Source: an uncultured Paracoccaceae bacterium (GTDB lineage Bacteria > Pseudomonadota > Alphaproteobacteria > Rhodobacterales > Rhodobacteraceae). Taken from it: a stretch of DNA of 64,000 nt. This document shows positions 18,248-26,354 of the stretch, one piece after another (the stretch's first letter is position 1; every line of letters starts with the position of its first letter). Position numbers and translations under genes: made by a program. The stretch spans positions 186,001 to 250,000 of the forward strand of contig CANNFR010000010.1 in assembly GCA_947503935.1 (NCBI GenBank), read 5' to 3'. The notes under the pieces are model-generated. The model worked only from the letters and a program-made list of their open reading frames with translations, had not been told where the DNA came from and ran no database searches.

Positions 18248-18270
18248 ATAAATAAATCAAGTTTATTTAT
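18248..18270. promoter_or_regulatory. Probable ROK-repressor operator
   Basis: ATAAATAAA and TTTATTTAT form a perfect 9-bp inverted repeat around the 5-base centre TCAAG. It is strikingly AT-rich in a high-GC region. It lies about 40 bases upstream of the ROK gene and just before the candidate frcB promoter, so one repressor could control both directions. Confidence 0.7.
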
Positions 18271-18273
18271 TAA

Positions 18274-18302
18274 TTGACGTGAGGCCGGGAATCGCCTCAA
18301 AT
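18274..18302 (+). promoter_or_regulatory. Candidate frcB promoter
   Basis: TTGACG, a 17-base spacer and TCAAAT fit a housekeeping promoter reading toward frcB (start 18377). The -35 box begins 4 bases after the inverted repeat, a suitable place for repression. Confidence 0.5.
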
Positions 18303-18376
18303 AGCGGGGTCTCCGGCGCTGGAACGCCGGGCAAAAGGGGCGGCGGGACCGACCCCATCATACTGGGAGGATAAAC

Positions 18377-19399
18377 ATGAAAAAGCTTCTAGCGGGCACC
18401 GCGATTGCCCTTTGCGCCACATCCGGCGCCGCGTTGGCGGGCGGCCATGGCACCACATCGGCCTGCCTGATCACCAAAACCGACATCAACCCGTTCTTCG
18501 TGAAAATGCGCGAGGGCGCGGCCGCCAAGGCCGAGGAATTAGGCATGGAATTCATGGCCTTCGCCGGTGAAGTTGATGGCGATCATGAGGCCCAGGTCGA
18601 AGCGATTGAAACCTGCATCGCCTCTGGCGCCAAGGGCATCCTGCTGACCGCCTCTGACACATCGGCCATCGTTGAGCCGGTTGAGCGGGCGCGCGAGGCG
18701 GGGCTTCTGGTCATCGCGCTCGACACGCCGCTTGAGCCGATCGATGCGGCCGATGCCACCTTTGCCACCGACAATTTCGAGGCCGGTCGCCTGATCGGCG
18801 CCTGGGCTGCCGCCACGCTGGGCGATGAGGCGGCGAACGCCAAGATCGCCATGCTGGACCTCAATGAAAGCCAGCCCTCGGTTGGCGTTCTGCGCGATCA
18901 GGGCTTCCTGACAGGCTTTGGCATTGATGTGGTCGACCCCTCAAAATGGGGCGATGAGACGGACCCCCGCATCATCGGCAACGAGGTGACCAGCGGCAAT
19001 GAAGAGGGCGGCCGCACCGCCATGGAGAACCTGCTGCTGCAGGACCCTGAGATCAACGTGGTCTACACGATCAACGAACCCGCCGCCGCCGGCGCCTATG
19101 AGGCGTTGCGCGCGATGGGGCGCGAGAATGACGTGCTGATCGTTTCGGTCGATGGCGGCTGCCCCGGCGTGCAAAACGTGGCCGATGGCGTGATCGGCGC
19201 CACGTCGCAGCAATACCCGCTGCTGATGGCGTCACTCGGGATCGAGGCGATTGCGCAGTTTGCCGAGGATGGCACGCTGCCGGAACCCTCAGAAGGACTC
19301 GATTTCTTCAATACGGGCGTCAATCTGGTCACCGATCAGCCCGCCGATGGCGTGCCCTCGATTTCGGTTCAGGAAGGGCTCGACCGCTGCTGGGGCTAG
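18377..19399 (+). CDS. frcB: Fructose-type ABC transporter substrate-binding protein
   Basis: 340 residues with a signal peptide ([21 protein letters not shown]) and a periplasmic-binding-protein type 1 fold of the ribose/fructose group. Visible features are [16 protein letters not shown] near the start, [28 protein letters not shown] and [23 protein letters not shown]. It delivers sugar to FrcC/FrcA. A good GGGAGGA ribosome site precedes it. Neighbour order (repressor, B, C, A, K) matches S. meliloti frcRBCAK, which is the main reason for calling fructose; ribose or another pentose cannot be excluded. Confidence 0.87.
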   Translation: MKKLLAGTAIALCATSGAALAGGHGTTSACLITKTDINPFFVKMREGAAAKAEELGMEFMAFAGEVDGDHEAQVEAIETCIASGAKGILLTASDTSAIVEPVERAREAGLLVIALDTPLEPIDAADATFATDNFEAGRLIGAWAAATLGDEAANAKIAMLDLNESQPSVGVLRDQGFLTGFGIDVVDPSKWGDETDPRIIGNEVTSGNEEGGRTAMENLLLQDPEINVVYTINEPAAAGAYEALRAMGRENDVLIVSVDGGCPGVQNVADGVIGATSQQYPLLMASLGIEAIAQFAEDGTLPEPSEGLDFFNTGVNLVTDQPADGVPSISVQEGLDRCWG

Positions 19400-19414
19400 G
19401 CCTAAGCTGATATC

Positions 19415-19441
19415 GAAAGGGGTCTGGACGGGGCCCCTTTC
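19415..19441 (+). terminator. Intercistronic stem-loop between frcB and frcC
   Basis: GAAAGGGG pairs with CCCCTTTC, extended by two further pairs. It lies just after the binding-protein gene and before the permease. Such hairpins commonly protect the binding-protein mRNA or cause partial termination, so that more FrcB than permease is made. There is no long T run after it, which favours mRNA protection. Confidence 0.6.
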
Positions 19442-19495
19442 ACACCGCCGATCGTCGGACCCCACGATCACGGCACGCCAGGGGAGGATGCAACA

Positions 19496-20572
19496 ATGAC
19501 CGACAGCTATGAGGCCTCGGCCAGTGGCGCCGATACCCGCGTGGCCGAGTTCGAGCATGCCAAACGCTCACCCCTCGGCCATTTGCAGCACCTGCTGCAT
19601 CTTTACCCGACGCTGGTGCCGATCATCATCCTTGCCTTGTCGGTCATCGCCTTCGCGATCGTTACAGATGGCCGCATCCTCAGCGGTCTGGCGATCAAGA
19701 TCACCCTGGAACAGACTGCGATCGTTGGAATTCTGGCCTGCGCGCAGACGCTGGTGATCCTGACCGCCGGCATCGATCTGTCGGTCGGCGCGGTGATGGT
19801 GCTGAGCTATGTCGTGATGGGCCATCTGGGCGTCACCTACGGCGTGCCGGCACCGATCGCCGTGGCCGCCGGCATTCTGACCGGCATGGTCATCGGCGCG
19901 ATCAACGGCCTGCTTGTGACCCGCGTCAAGCTGCCCCCCTTCATCGTGACGCTGGGCATGTGGCAGATCGTGCTGGCCAGCGTCTTCCTCTATACCGGGT
20001 CGCAATCGATCCGCAGCCAGGATATCGACGCCGAGGCGCCGCTGTTGAAACTGTTCGGCCAGCGGGTCGAGGCGGGCGACTGGCAGCTGAAAATCATGGG
20101 CGCGCCAACGATCTACGCGGTCCTCCTCACAGCCATTCTGTTCGCCGCGTTCTGGTACATCCTGCACCGAACGGCCTGGGGGCGACACGTCTACGCGGTG
20201 GGCGACGACAAGGAGGCGGCCGAACTGGCCGGGGTGCAGACCGACCGGATCCTGATGTCGGTCTATATCACCGCAGGCTTCATCGTGGGCATCGCCGCCT
20301 GGGCCGCCATTGGCCGGGTCGGGTCGATCAGCCCGTCCTCCTTTGCCGAGGCCAATCTTGATTCCATCGCCGCCGTGGTGATCGGCGGTACATCCCTTTT
20401 CGGCGGGCGGGGCACGATCATGGGCACGCTTTTCGGGGCGCTGACCGTGGGTGTTTTCGCCACGGGGCTGAAACTGGCCGGGGCCAACCCGCAATGGGTG
20501 CTGTTTGCCAGCGGCTGTCTGATCATCCTGGCCGTCGCGCTGGACCAATGGATCCGGAGGATTTCGGCATGA
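19496..20572 (+). CDS. frcC: Sugar ABC transporter permease
   Basis: 358 residues of the RbsC/FrcC permease family, with about ten hydrophobic segments. Conserved stretches are ITLEQTAIVGILACAQTLVILTAGIDLSVGAV (RbsC signature), GLLVTRVKLPPFIVTLGM, and SIAAVVIGGTSLFGGRGTIMGTLFGAL near the end. It forms the membrane channel with FrcA on the cytoplasmic side. Its stop overlaps the frcA start (ATGA). Confidence 0.9.
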   Translation: MTDSYEASASGADTRVAEFEHAKRSPLGHLQHLLHLYPTLVPIIILALSVIAFAIVTDGRILSGLAIKITLEQTAIVGILACAQTLVILTAGIDLSVGAVMVLSYVVMGHLGVTYGVPAPIAVAAGILTGMVIGAINGLLVTRVKLPPFIVTLGMWQIVLASVFLYTGSQSIRSQDIDAEAPLLKLFGQRVEAGDWQLKIMGAPTIYAVLLTAILFAAFWYILHRTAWGRHVYAVGDDKEAAELAGVQTDRILMSVYITAGFIVGIAAWAAIGRVGSISPSSFAEANLDSIAAVVIGGTSLFGGRGTIMGTLFGALTVGVFATGLKLAGANPQWVLFASGCLIILAVALDQWIRRISA

Positions 20573-21348
20573 GCGACCCGATCCTGAAGGCCCGCAATCT
20601 GGTCAAGCGCTATGGTCGTGTGACCGCCTTGGATCATTGCGATTTCGAATTGTACCCAGGCGAAATCCTGGCCGTGATCGGCGATAACGGGGCCGGAAAA
20701 TCGACGCTGATCAAGGCCTTGTCCGGCGCTGTTCGCCCAGATGAGGGCGAGGTGTTCCTCGACGGGAAACAGGTGCGCTTTTCCTCGCCCATCGAGGCGC
20801 GGGGGGCGGGGATTGAGACGGTCTATCAGACGCTGGCCATGTCGCCCGCCCTGTCGATCGCCGACAACATGTTCATGGGGCGCGAGATCCGCAAGACAGG
20901 GATCATGGGGCAGGTCTTCCGCCAGCTTGATCGGAAGGCGATGGAGAACTTCGCGCGCGAAAAGCTGAGCGAGCTTGGCCTGATGACGATCCAGAACATC
21001 AATCAGGCGGTTGAGACGCTGTCGGGCGGCCAGCGGCAGGGTGTCGCCGTGGCGCGTGCCGCCGCCTTTGGCTCAAAGGTGATTATCCTCGATGAGCCCA
21101 CCGCCGCTCTTGGCGTCAAGGAAAGCCGCAAGGTGCTGGAATTGATCCTGGATGTCCGCTCCCGCGGGATCCCGATCATCCTGATCAGCCACAACATGCC
21201 CCATGTGTTCGAGGTGGCCGACCGCGTGCATGTGCACCGCCTGGGTCGGCGCCTCTGCGTGATCGATCCCAAGGCTCACAGCATGTCGGACGCGGTGGCC
21301 TTCATGACCGGCGCGAAAGAGCCACCGGCCGGGGCCGAGGCGGCCTGA
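20569..21348 (+). CDS. frcA: Sugar ABC transporter ATP-binding protein
   Basis: 259 residues with a single ATPase domain, as in S. meliloti FrcA and unlike the double-domain RbsA. Walker A is GDNGAGKSTLIKAL (about 38-51), the signature LSGGQRQGVAVARA, Walker B VIILDEPTAALG, and the H-loop LISHNMPH. ATG 20569 was chosen because it overlaps the frcC stop by 4 bases; longer frames overlap frcC heavily. Confidence 0.92.
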   Translation: MSDPILKARNLVKRYGRVTALDHCDFELYPGEILAVIGDNGAGKSTLIKALSGAVRPDEGEVFLDGKQVRFSSPIEARGAGIETVYQTLAMSPALSIADNMFMGREIRKTGIMGQVFRQLDRKAMENFAREKLSELGLMTIQNINQAVETLSGGQRQGVAVARAAAFGSKVIILDEPTAALGVKESRKVLELILDVRSRGIPIILISHNMPHVFEVADRVHVHRLGRRLCVIDPKAHSMSDAVAFMTGAKEPPAGAEAA

Positions 21349-21351
21349 CTC

Positions 21352-21984
21352 ATGAAAGGCGCCGATCCGGCCCCCGCCTTGGCGGCGGATATCGCGGCGC
21401 GCGCCGACGGGCAGGGGCGCTATATCGTTGGCGTGGCCGGGCCGCCGGGGGCGGGCAAATCCTCCCTCGCGCGGGCCTTGGTGATGTTGCTGGATCACGC
21501 GCGCATCGTGCCGATGGACGGGTTTCACTACGACAATGCGGTGCTTGAGGCGCGCGGTCTTCTGCCCCGCAAGGGCGCGCCGGAAACCTTTGACGCGCAT
21601 GGATTTCTGCACCTTCTGACCCGGCTGCGCCAGCCCGGCGATGTGGCCATTCCTGTCTTCGACCGCGAGGCCGATCTGTCCCGCGCCGGGGCCGATGTGG
21701 TGACGGACCAGGATCGCATTTTGATTGTCGAGGGCAATTACTTGCTACTCGACCAGCCACCCTGGGATAGGCTCCGCCCGATCTTCGATCTGACTGTGTT
21801 CATCGACGTACCCGAGGCCGAGCTTGAGCGCCGCCTGATCCGCCGCTGGCGCCGCCATGGCCACAAAGCGGCCGAGGCCCGTGCGCGCGCCTTGGGCAAT
21901 GACATTCCCAACGCCAAGCTGGTTATCGAGGCCTCGGCGCCTGCCGATATCGTCATCGGCGAGAAGGGGCAAAGGGCGGGCTGA
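21352..21984 (+). CDS. frcK: P-loop kinase, FrcK-like
   Basis: 210 residues of the uridine-kinase/pantothenate-kinase-like P-loop group. Features are GVAGPPGAGKSSLARAL (Walker A, about 25-40), VPMDGFHYDN, the lid RRWRRHGHK and EGNYLLLDQPPW. In S. meliloti FrcK follows frcBCA and is presumed to act on the imported sugar; that role is inferred. It starts 3 bases after frcA. A nested inverted repeat follows the stop. Confidence 0.82.
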   Translation: MKGADPAPALAADIAARADGQGRYIVGVAGPPGAGKSSLARALVMLLDHARIVPMDGFHYDNAVLEARGLLPRKGAPETFDAHGFLHLLTRLRQPGDVAIPVFDREADLSRAGADVVTDQDRILIVEGNYLLLDQPPWDRLRPIFDLTVFIDVPEAELERRLIRRWRRHGHKAAEARARALGNDIPNAKLVIEASAPADIVIGEKGQRAG

Positions 21985-21999
21985 AGCAAACGCCTTTAA

Positions 22000-22097
22000 A
22001 GCGTTTCGACCTTATGTTGAAACGCAAAGCGCTGCCGCTCGCCAAGGCTCGCACTCGCTTTGCGTTCAGTAACGACCTAAACAAAAGTCGAAACGCT
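22000..22097. repeat. Nested inverted-repeat element after frcK
   Basis: Outer arms AGCGTTTCGAC (22000-22010) and GTCGAAACGCT (22087-22097) are perfect 11-bp complements. Inside them a second perfect pair, AACGCAAAGCG (22021-22031) and CGCTTTGCGTT (22056-22066), encloses a GC-rich loop. The whole can fold as a two-stage hairpin. It fills the gap between convergent frcK and the sensor-kinase gene. A similarly built element lies at 38394-38497. Confidence 0.8.
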
Positions 22098-22105
22098 ATA
22101 GGCCA

Positions 22106-23458
22106 TTACGCGCTCAAAGAGGCGCTGGGTTTGCGTGCCCTGGCAATCGTCAAGGTCACCCGCAAGCCGCCCAGATCGGGGGCGTCGTCCAACTTGATCT
22201 GGCCTTCATAGGCCGCCATCAGGTCAGCCGCGATGGCCAGACCCAGCCCGGAGCCGGGCGCCGATGTGTCAAGCCGCCCACCGACCCGCAGCGCATCCTG
22301 ACGTTTCTCCGGCGGGATGCCCGGCCCGTCATCGTCCACATGGACGAAGATTTGGCCATCTTCAGCCTCGGCGCTGACCCGCACCACTTGCTGGCGCCAC
22401 TTCAGGGCGTTTTCCAGAAGGTTGCCCAGAACCTCTTCGATGTCCTGCCGATCCATGGGCGCGATCAAGCCGTCGGCGATATCGATCTCAAGCACCAGAT
22501 CCGCGGCACTCGGCATGGCCCGAAACAGCCGCGCCAGACGCTCGACCGAGTTGCGCACATCGGTCTGATAGCTGGCCGTTGAGGCATTTCCCGCCCGGAT
22601 CCGCGCCAGCGACCGCGAGATCTGCGCATCGATCCGCGACAGGGCCTCCTTGGCGCTGTCGAGTTTTTCGCCCTTTTCCTCACGGCTTTCGATTTCATTG
22701 CGCAGGATCGAGGCGGGGGTCTTCAGGGCGTGGGCCAGATCGGCGGTCTGCCGTCTTGTGCCCTCGATCACCTCGCGATTGCGTTTCAGCAAGGTGTTGA
22801 TGTCGGACACAAGAGGCGCGACCTCGGTGGGGTAGTGCGTCGGGTCAAGATCGCCGTCGCCACTCCACCGTCCGGTCACTTCTTCGCGCAATTTGGTCAA
22901 CGGACGCAGGACGATGGCCAGTTGCACCAGGGCGCCCAGGATGCCGAGGATGCCGATGACGGCCAGCGCGGTGAACAAATCCTGCTGAATCTCGCGCCGC
23001 TCGGCATCGCGCGCTTCAAGCGATTGCGCCACATTCAGATGCCAGACGCTGCCATTTTCCAGCGTGACCAATTGATGCAGACCGCGCAGATCGCCCAAGG
23101 GCCCGGTCGCCTCCCAGAACTCGGCCACCGACCCCTCGCTGAGCGGGGCGATCAATTCGACATCGAAGAGCGAGCGTGAGCCGACAAGCTGGCCCTCCTC
23201 TCCGGTGACCTGCCAATACTGCCCTGACAGGACGGTGCTGTATTGGGGTTGCGAGATGATATCGGCCAGCGCATCGGCATCGCCACCGCTTTCATCCAGC
23301 GCCACGATCAGCAGATTGTGCAACTCGCTCAGATCTTCGTTGAAATGCCGCGATGCCAGTGAGTTAGAGATCAGCAGAAGGGCAACAAGGCCGATGACGA
23401 TCGACGCCACAGCCCATAAGACGGCCCCCCTGATGGCGCGATATCGCAGCGACCTCAT
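22106..23458 (-). CDS. PhoQ-like sensor histidine kinase
   Basis: 450 residues. Membrane spans at about 11-33 and 162-184 bracket a periplasmic sensor region of about 128 residues. A HAMP-like linker follows, then the dimerisation box ADLAHALKTP with phosphorylated His243. The ATPase domain has the N box NLLENALKW (about 346), DDDGPGIPPEKR (375) and GSGLGLAIA (402). The LAHALKTP motif is typical of the PhoQ group. It overlaps the response-regulator gene by 4 bases, so the two form one unit. Confidence 0.92.
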   Translation of the reverse strand: MRSLRYRAIRGAVLWAVASIVIGLVALLLISNSLASRHFNEDLSELHNLLIVALDESGGDADALADIISQPQYSTVLSGQYWQVTGEEGQLVGSRSLFDVELIAPLSEGSVAEFWEATGPLGDLRGLHQLVTLENGSVWHLNVAQSLEARDAERREIQQDLFTALAVIGILGILGALVQLAIVLRPLTKLREEVTGRWSGDGDLDPTHYPTEVAPLVSDINTLLKRNREVIEGTRRQTADLAHALKTPASILRNEIESREEKGEKLDSAKEALSRIDAQISRSLARIRAGNASTASYQTDVRNSVERLARLFRAMPSAADLVLEIDIADGLIAPMDRQDIEEVLGNLLENALKWRQQVVRVSAEAEDGQIFVHVDDDGPGIPPEKRQDALRVGGRLDTSAPGSGLGLAIAADLMAAYEGQIKLDDAPDLGGLRVTLTIARARKPSASLSA

Positions 23459-24117
23459 GGATCCTCCGCGATCATGTAGCCGCGCCCCCGCGTCGTGGCG
23501 ATCAGGTCGGGCCCCAGCTTTTTGCGCAGGCGCGCGATGAACACCGCGATCGTGTTGGAATCGCGATCACCGTCATATTCGTAGATATGTTCGGACAATT
23601 CGGACCGTGAGACCATGCGCCCGGTATTGTGGGCCAGATAGGACAGCACGGCAGCTTCCTGTTGGGTCAGTTCAACGATCATACCCGCCCGGACGGTGCG
23701 GCCGGTCCGCAGATCGATTGTCACGTCACCCCGTGTGAACACCGGATTGACCCGCCCCGACCGGCGCCGCAACAGCACCCTGATCCGCGCCAGAAGCTCG
23801 GCCATGTGGAACGGTTTTGTCATGTAATCGTCGGCACCGGCGTCCAGCCCATCGACCTTTTCCGACCAGCCGTCCCGCGCGGTCAGAATCAGGACCGGCA
23901 CGTCCAGCCCCTGCCGGCGCCAATCCTTCAGGATTGAGAGGCCATCCCGTGTGGGCAATCCGATATCCAGAATGATGATGTCGTAAGGCTCGGTCTCGCC
24001 GAAATGGGCCGCATCCAGCCCGTCTCCGGCCACGTCAACAGCGTGGCCCTCGGCGGTGAGAGCCTGCTTAATCTGATCGCAAAGCGCCAGTTCATCTTCA
24101 GCAAGGAGTATGCGCAT
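23455..24117 (-). CDS. OmpR/PhoP-family response regulator
   Basis: 220 residues. The receiver domain has acidic residues at the start (LLAEDEL), phosphoacceptor Asp51 in ILDIGLPTRDG, and Lys in YMTKPFHMAE. The C-terminal winged helix includes QEAAVLSYLAHNTGRMVSRSELSEHIYEYDGDRDSNTIAVFIARLRKKLG, the standard OmpR/PhoB recognition pattern. It lies 45 bases downstream of the PepSY-like gene on the same strand. A PhoP-box-like direct repeat ahead of that gene is its likely binding site. Confidence 0.94.
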   Translation of the reverse strand: MRILLAEDELALCDQIKQALTAEGHAVDVAGDGLDAAHFGETEPYDIIILDIGLPTRDGLSILKDWRRQGLDVPVLILTARDGWSEKVDGLDAGADDYMTKPFHMAELLARIRVLLRRRSGRVNPVFTRGDVTIDLRTGRTVRAGMIVELTQQEAAVLSYLAHNTGRMVSRSELSEHIYEYDGDRDSNTIAVFIARLRKKLGPDLIATTRGRGYMIAEDP

Positions 24118-24162
24118 GACTGTTCAGATAGCCTAAGAACAGAACTCCTTGAAAATCAACTG

Positions 24163-24795
24163 CTAACTCCGGCCTCCGCCATTTCCGCCGCCACGGCCGC
24201 CGCCATTGCCACCGCCGTTCCCGCCGCCGTTGCCACCGCCGTTCCCGCCGCCATTGCCGCCGCCGTTTCCGCCGCCGTTGCCACCGCCGTTCCCGCCGCC
24301 GTTTCCGCCGCCATTGCCGCCGCCGTTCCCGCCACCATTGCCGCCGCCGTTTCCTCCACCGTTATTGCCATTGTTTCCGCCACCATTGTTTCCGTTGTTG
24401 TTGGTGCCGTTGTTATTGGCCTGCGGCGGTGTGCTTGGACGGGTGCCTGTTCCGGGACGATTGGCTGCCTCAGCGCGGACCTGCTTGGCATCGGCATGGC
24501 TTGCCGGCACCATGTCGCCGGACTGCGCCTCAACGACCACGCTGCCCAGCTGGCCATTGGGCATCTTGATCAGGATGCGGTAATAGACTTTGCCCACGTG
24601 AAAGGCCCGGACGTCGACCGGTTCGCCCTGAGTGCTTGTGCGCACGGTTTGATAGATGGTGGAAAGGGCCGTTGTCTGACCTGACGCGGCCAATTGACGA
24701 AGTTCACGTTGCGTCAACTCACGTGCTGACACATCGTTCACTGACACAAGAAAAACCGCCGCAAATGCAGCACTTAACCAGAAACATCCCCTCAT
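24163..24795 (-). CDS. Exported PepSY-like protein with Gly/Asn-repeat tail
   Basis: 210 residues. A signal peptide (about 1-24) is followed by a PepSY-like domain of about 80 residues ([41 protein letters not shown]). A tail of some 90 residues built almost wholly from Gly and Asn follows. The tail begins as Asn-rich NNN/GNN stretches and becomes about a dozen near-perfect GGGN units (12-base DNA repeats), ending GGGRS. PepSY proteins are often encoded beside PhoPQ-type regulators. The tail is probably disordered and extracytoplasmic. Repeat number is likely to vary between strains. Confidence 0.85.
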   Translation of the reverse strand: MRGCFWLSAAFAAVFLVSVNDVSARELTQRELRQLAASGQTTALSTIYQTVRTSTQGEPVDVRAFHVGKVYYRILIKMPNGQLGSVVVEAQSGDMVPASHADAKQVRAEAANRPGTGTRPSTPPQANNNGTNNNGNNGGGNNGNNGGGNGGGNGGGNGGGNGGGNGGGNGGGNGGGNGGGNGGGNGGGNGGGNGGGNGGGRGGGNGGGRS

Positions 24796-24818
24796 TCCTC
24801 AGCGTTATCACAATCAAC

Positions 24819-24858
24819 ATGAACCGAATATGAACGACACATTCTCAATCTGTTCATC
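24819..24858 (-). promoter_or_regulatory. Direct-repeat operator upstream of the PepSY-like gene
   Basis: Read on the minus strand, GTTCAT-N5-GTTCAT occupies 24819-24835: two hexamers in an 11-base period, the geometry of PhoP and other OmpR-family boxes. A third hexamer, GTTCAT in opposite orientation, is at 24852-24857. The pair sits 24-40 bases before the PepSY start codon. Binding by the adjacent response regulator is inferred. Confidence 0.5.
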
Positions 24859-25150
24859 TTGAATATGTCTATATAAGCACAAGGGGAATCGCAGAGATGA
24901 TGTGCAATCGGGAACGGGAAGGCCTGAGCGTACATTCGCCGAACCGGGGAATAACCGCAGGGCGGCTCTGCCAAGTAGCTGGAGGGGTAATGCCCTGGTT
25001 GCGGGAGGAGACTTGTGCATTTGGACCGTTCGCGACGGCGGGACAATCTGCGCGCACCGCAATTCTCAAGTCCCTGGGATCGGTGCCGCCGGTATGCGCC
25101 CCTACCGCGCCGGTGGCACCGAACCGCCGACTGTATAAAGGTGCTGTGTA
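24859..25150. other. Intergenic region without recognised gene
   Basis: About 290 bases between the operator and a small membrane peptide. Several short open frames exist on both strands, but none has a ribosome site, recognisable domain or natural amino-acid composition. The first 30 bases are AT-rich and may hold promoter elements. I see no RNA gene. Confidence 0.4.
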
Positions 25151-25318
25151 ATGGGTGAAATTTTTGATTTTTTCGGCACCTGGCTTGCTATTGTGTTCAT
25201 GGTTTACGTCGGTTTTTTGGCCGTTGGCATCAATCTTTTGCCGACATGGCTCAGCTCACGGACAAGCCTCGCGTTGATGGGGGTTGTTGTTATCGCAGGG
25301 GGTGCGGGTGTCTTCTGA
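25151..25318 (+). CDS. 55-residue membrane peptide (tentative)
   Basis: ATG 25151 to TGA 25316. Two hydrophobic segments (about 11-30 and 40-54) are separated by PTWLSSRTS. A weak AAGGTG ribosome site lies 8 bases upstream. Base composition is less GC-rich than the neighbours, with many Phe, Val and Gly codons. It stands alone between the PepSY gene and the fucose-type cluster. It could be chance, but two clean spans in 55 codons make translation likely enough to list. Confidence 0.4.
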   Translation: MGEIFDFFGTWLAIVFMVYVGFLAVGINLLPTWLSSRTSLALMGVVVIAGGAGVF

Positions 25319-25495
25319 AAAGAATATGCGCGACATTCTCGGCATCGGTACTATGTAACGATTATAAATGGTTGTGTGGGGTTACGAGTAACATCCGGCG
25401 GTATTGACCCAGGTCGATCCGCCGGATTTTTCTTTTCTGACGGGCTGTCTCCCACACCTGTAGAGAACCATAGCCTTGTCGGCCCGGGTCTGCCG

Positions 25496-26344
25496 CTATG
25501 GGCCCCAGGCGCGCGTGCGCTGCATCTGTTCGCCCAGCCCGTCGATCCCCAGCCGCATTTGCTGGCCGGGCTTCAGGTAGACCTGCGGCTTTTGCCCCAT
25601 GCCGACGCCGGGCGGCGTACCGGTTGAGATGATGTCGCCGGGCTGAAGGCTCATGAACTGGCTGATGTAATGCACCAGATGCGCCACGCCGTAGACCATC
25701 GTGCGGGTGGAGCCGTCCTGATAACGGTGGCCGTCAACCTCAAGCCACATTGCCAGATCCTGTGGGTTGGGCACCTCGTCCCTCGTGACCAGCCAGGGTC
25801 CGATGGGGCCGAAGGTGTCGGCCGACTTGCCCTTGATCCACTGGCCCGCGCGCTCGATCTGAAAGGCGCGCTCGGACAGGTCGTTGATCACGCAATAGCC
25901 CGCCACATGGTCCATCGCATCAGCCTCGTCGACATAGGCGGCCTCTGCGCCGATCACGATGCCAAGCTCAACCTCCCAATCGGTCTTTTCCGACCCTTTC
26001 GGGATGATCACATCGTCATTCGGCCCGGTGATCGCGCTGGTCGCCTTTGCGAAGAGCACCGGTTCGGGCGGCACATCCATCCCGGCTTCCTCGGCATGGT
26101 CGGCATAGTTCAGGCCGACGCAGATGAACTTGCCCACATGGCCGACGCAGGGGCCAAGGCGGGGGCTGCCGGAGACCTTCGGCAGGCTTGCCGGGTCGAG
26201 CGCGGCGAGGCGGGCCAACCCCGCGGGCTCCAGCACGGCGCCCGCGATATCGTCCGCGTGGGCCGACAGGTCGCGCACCCCACCATCGGCATCCAGAAGC
26301 CCTGGTTTCTCTTGCCCCTTCGGGCCATAACGCAGCAATTTCAT
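25496..26344 (-). CDS. Fumarylacetoacetase-family hydrolase, probable 2,4-diketo-3-deoxy-L-fuconate hydrolase
   Basis: 282 residues. The C-terminal FAH domain contains FICVGLNYADHAEEAG, the metal ligands Glu124 and Glu126 (DWEVELG) and Asp155 (VINDLSERA), and closing motifs GDIISTGTPPGVG and KPGQQMRLGIDGLG. In the non-phosphorylating fucose route this enzyme splits 2,4-diketo-3-deoxy-L-fuconate into pyruvate and L-lactate. Specificity comes from the adjoining SDR, dehydratase and lactonase genes. It is the last gene of the minus-strand catabolic group, 10 bases after the SDR. Confidence 0.85.
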   Translation of the reverse strand: MKLLRYGPKGQEKPGLLDADGGVRDLSAHADDIAGAVLEPAGLARLAALDPASLPKVSGSPRLGPCVGHVGKFICVGLNYADHAEEAGMDVPPEPVLFAKATSAITGPNDDVIIPKGSEKTDWEVELGIVIGAEAAYVDEADAMDHVAGYCVINDLSERAFQIERAGQWIKGKSADTFGPIGPWLVTRDEVPNPQDLAMWLEVDGHRYQDGSTRTMVYGVAHLVHYISQFMSLQPGDIISTGTPPGVGMGQKPQVYLKPGQQMRLGIDGLGEQMQRTRAWGP

Positions 26345-26354
26345 GCACTTCTCC

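Noticed and set aside
24176-24372. Regular short repeats resembling a CRISPR array
   Set aside because: The unit is 12 bases, contiguous and in frame as GGGN codons, with no spacers.
24206-24583. Long open frame of Pro-rich protein opposite the Gly/Asn tail
   Set aside because: It is the complement of the GGGN repeat and has an artificial composition; the PepSY frame has a signal peptide and domain.
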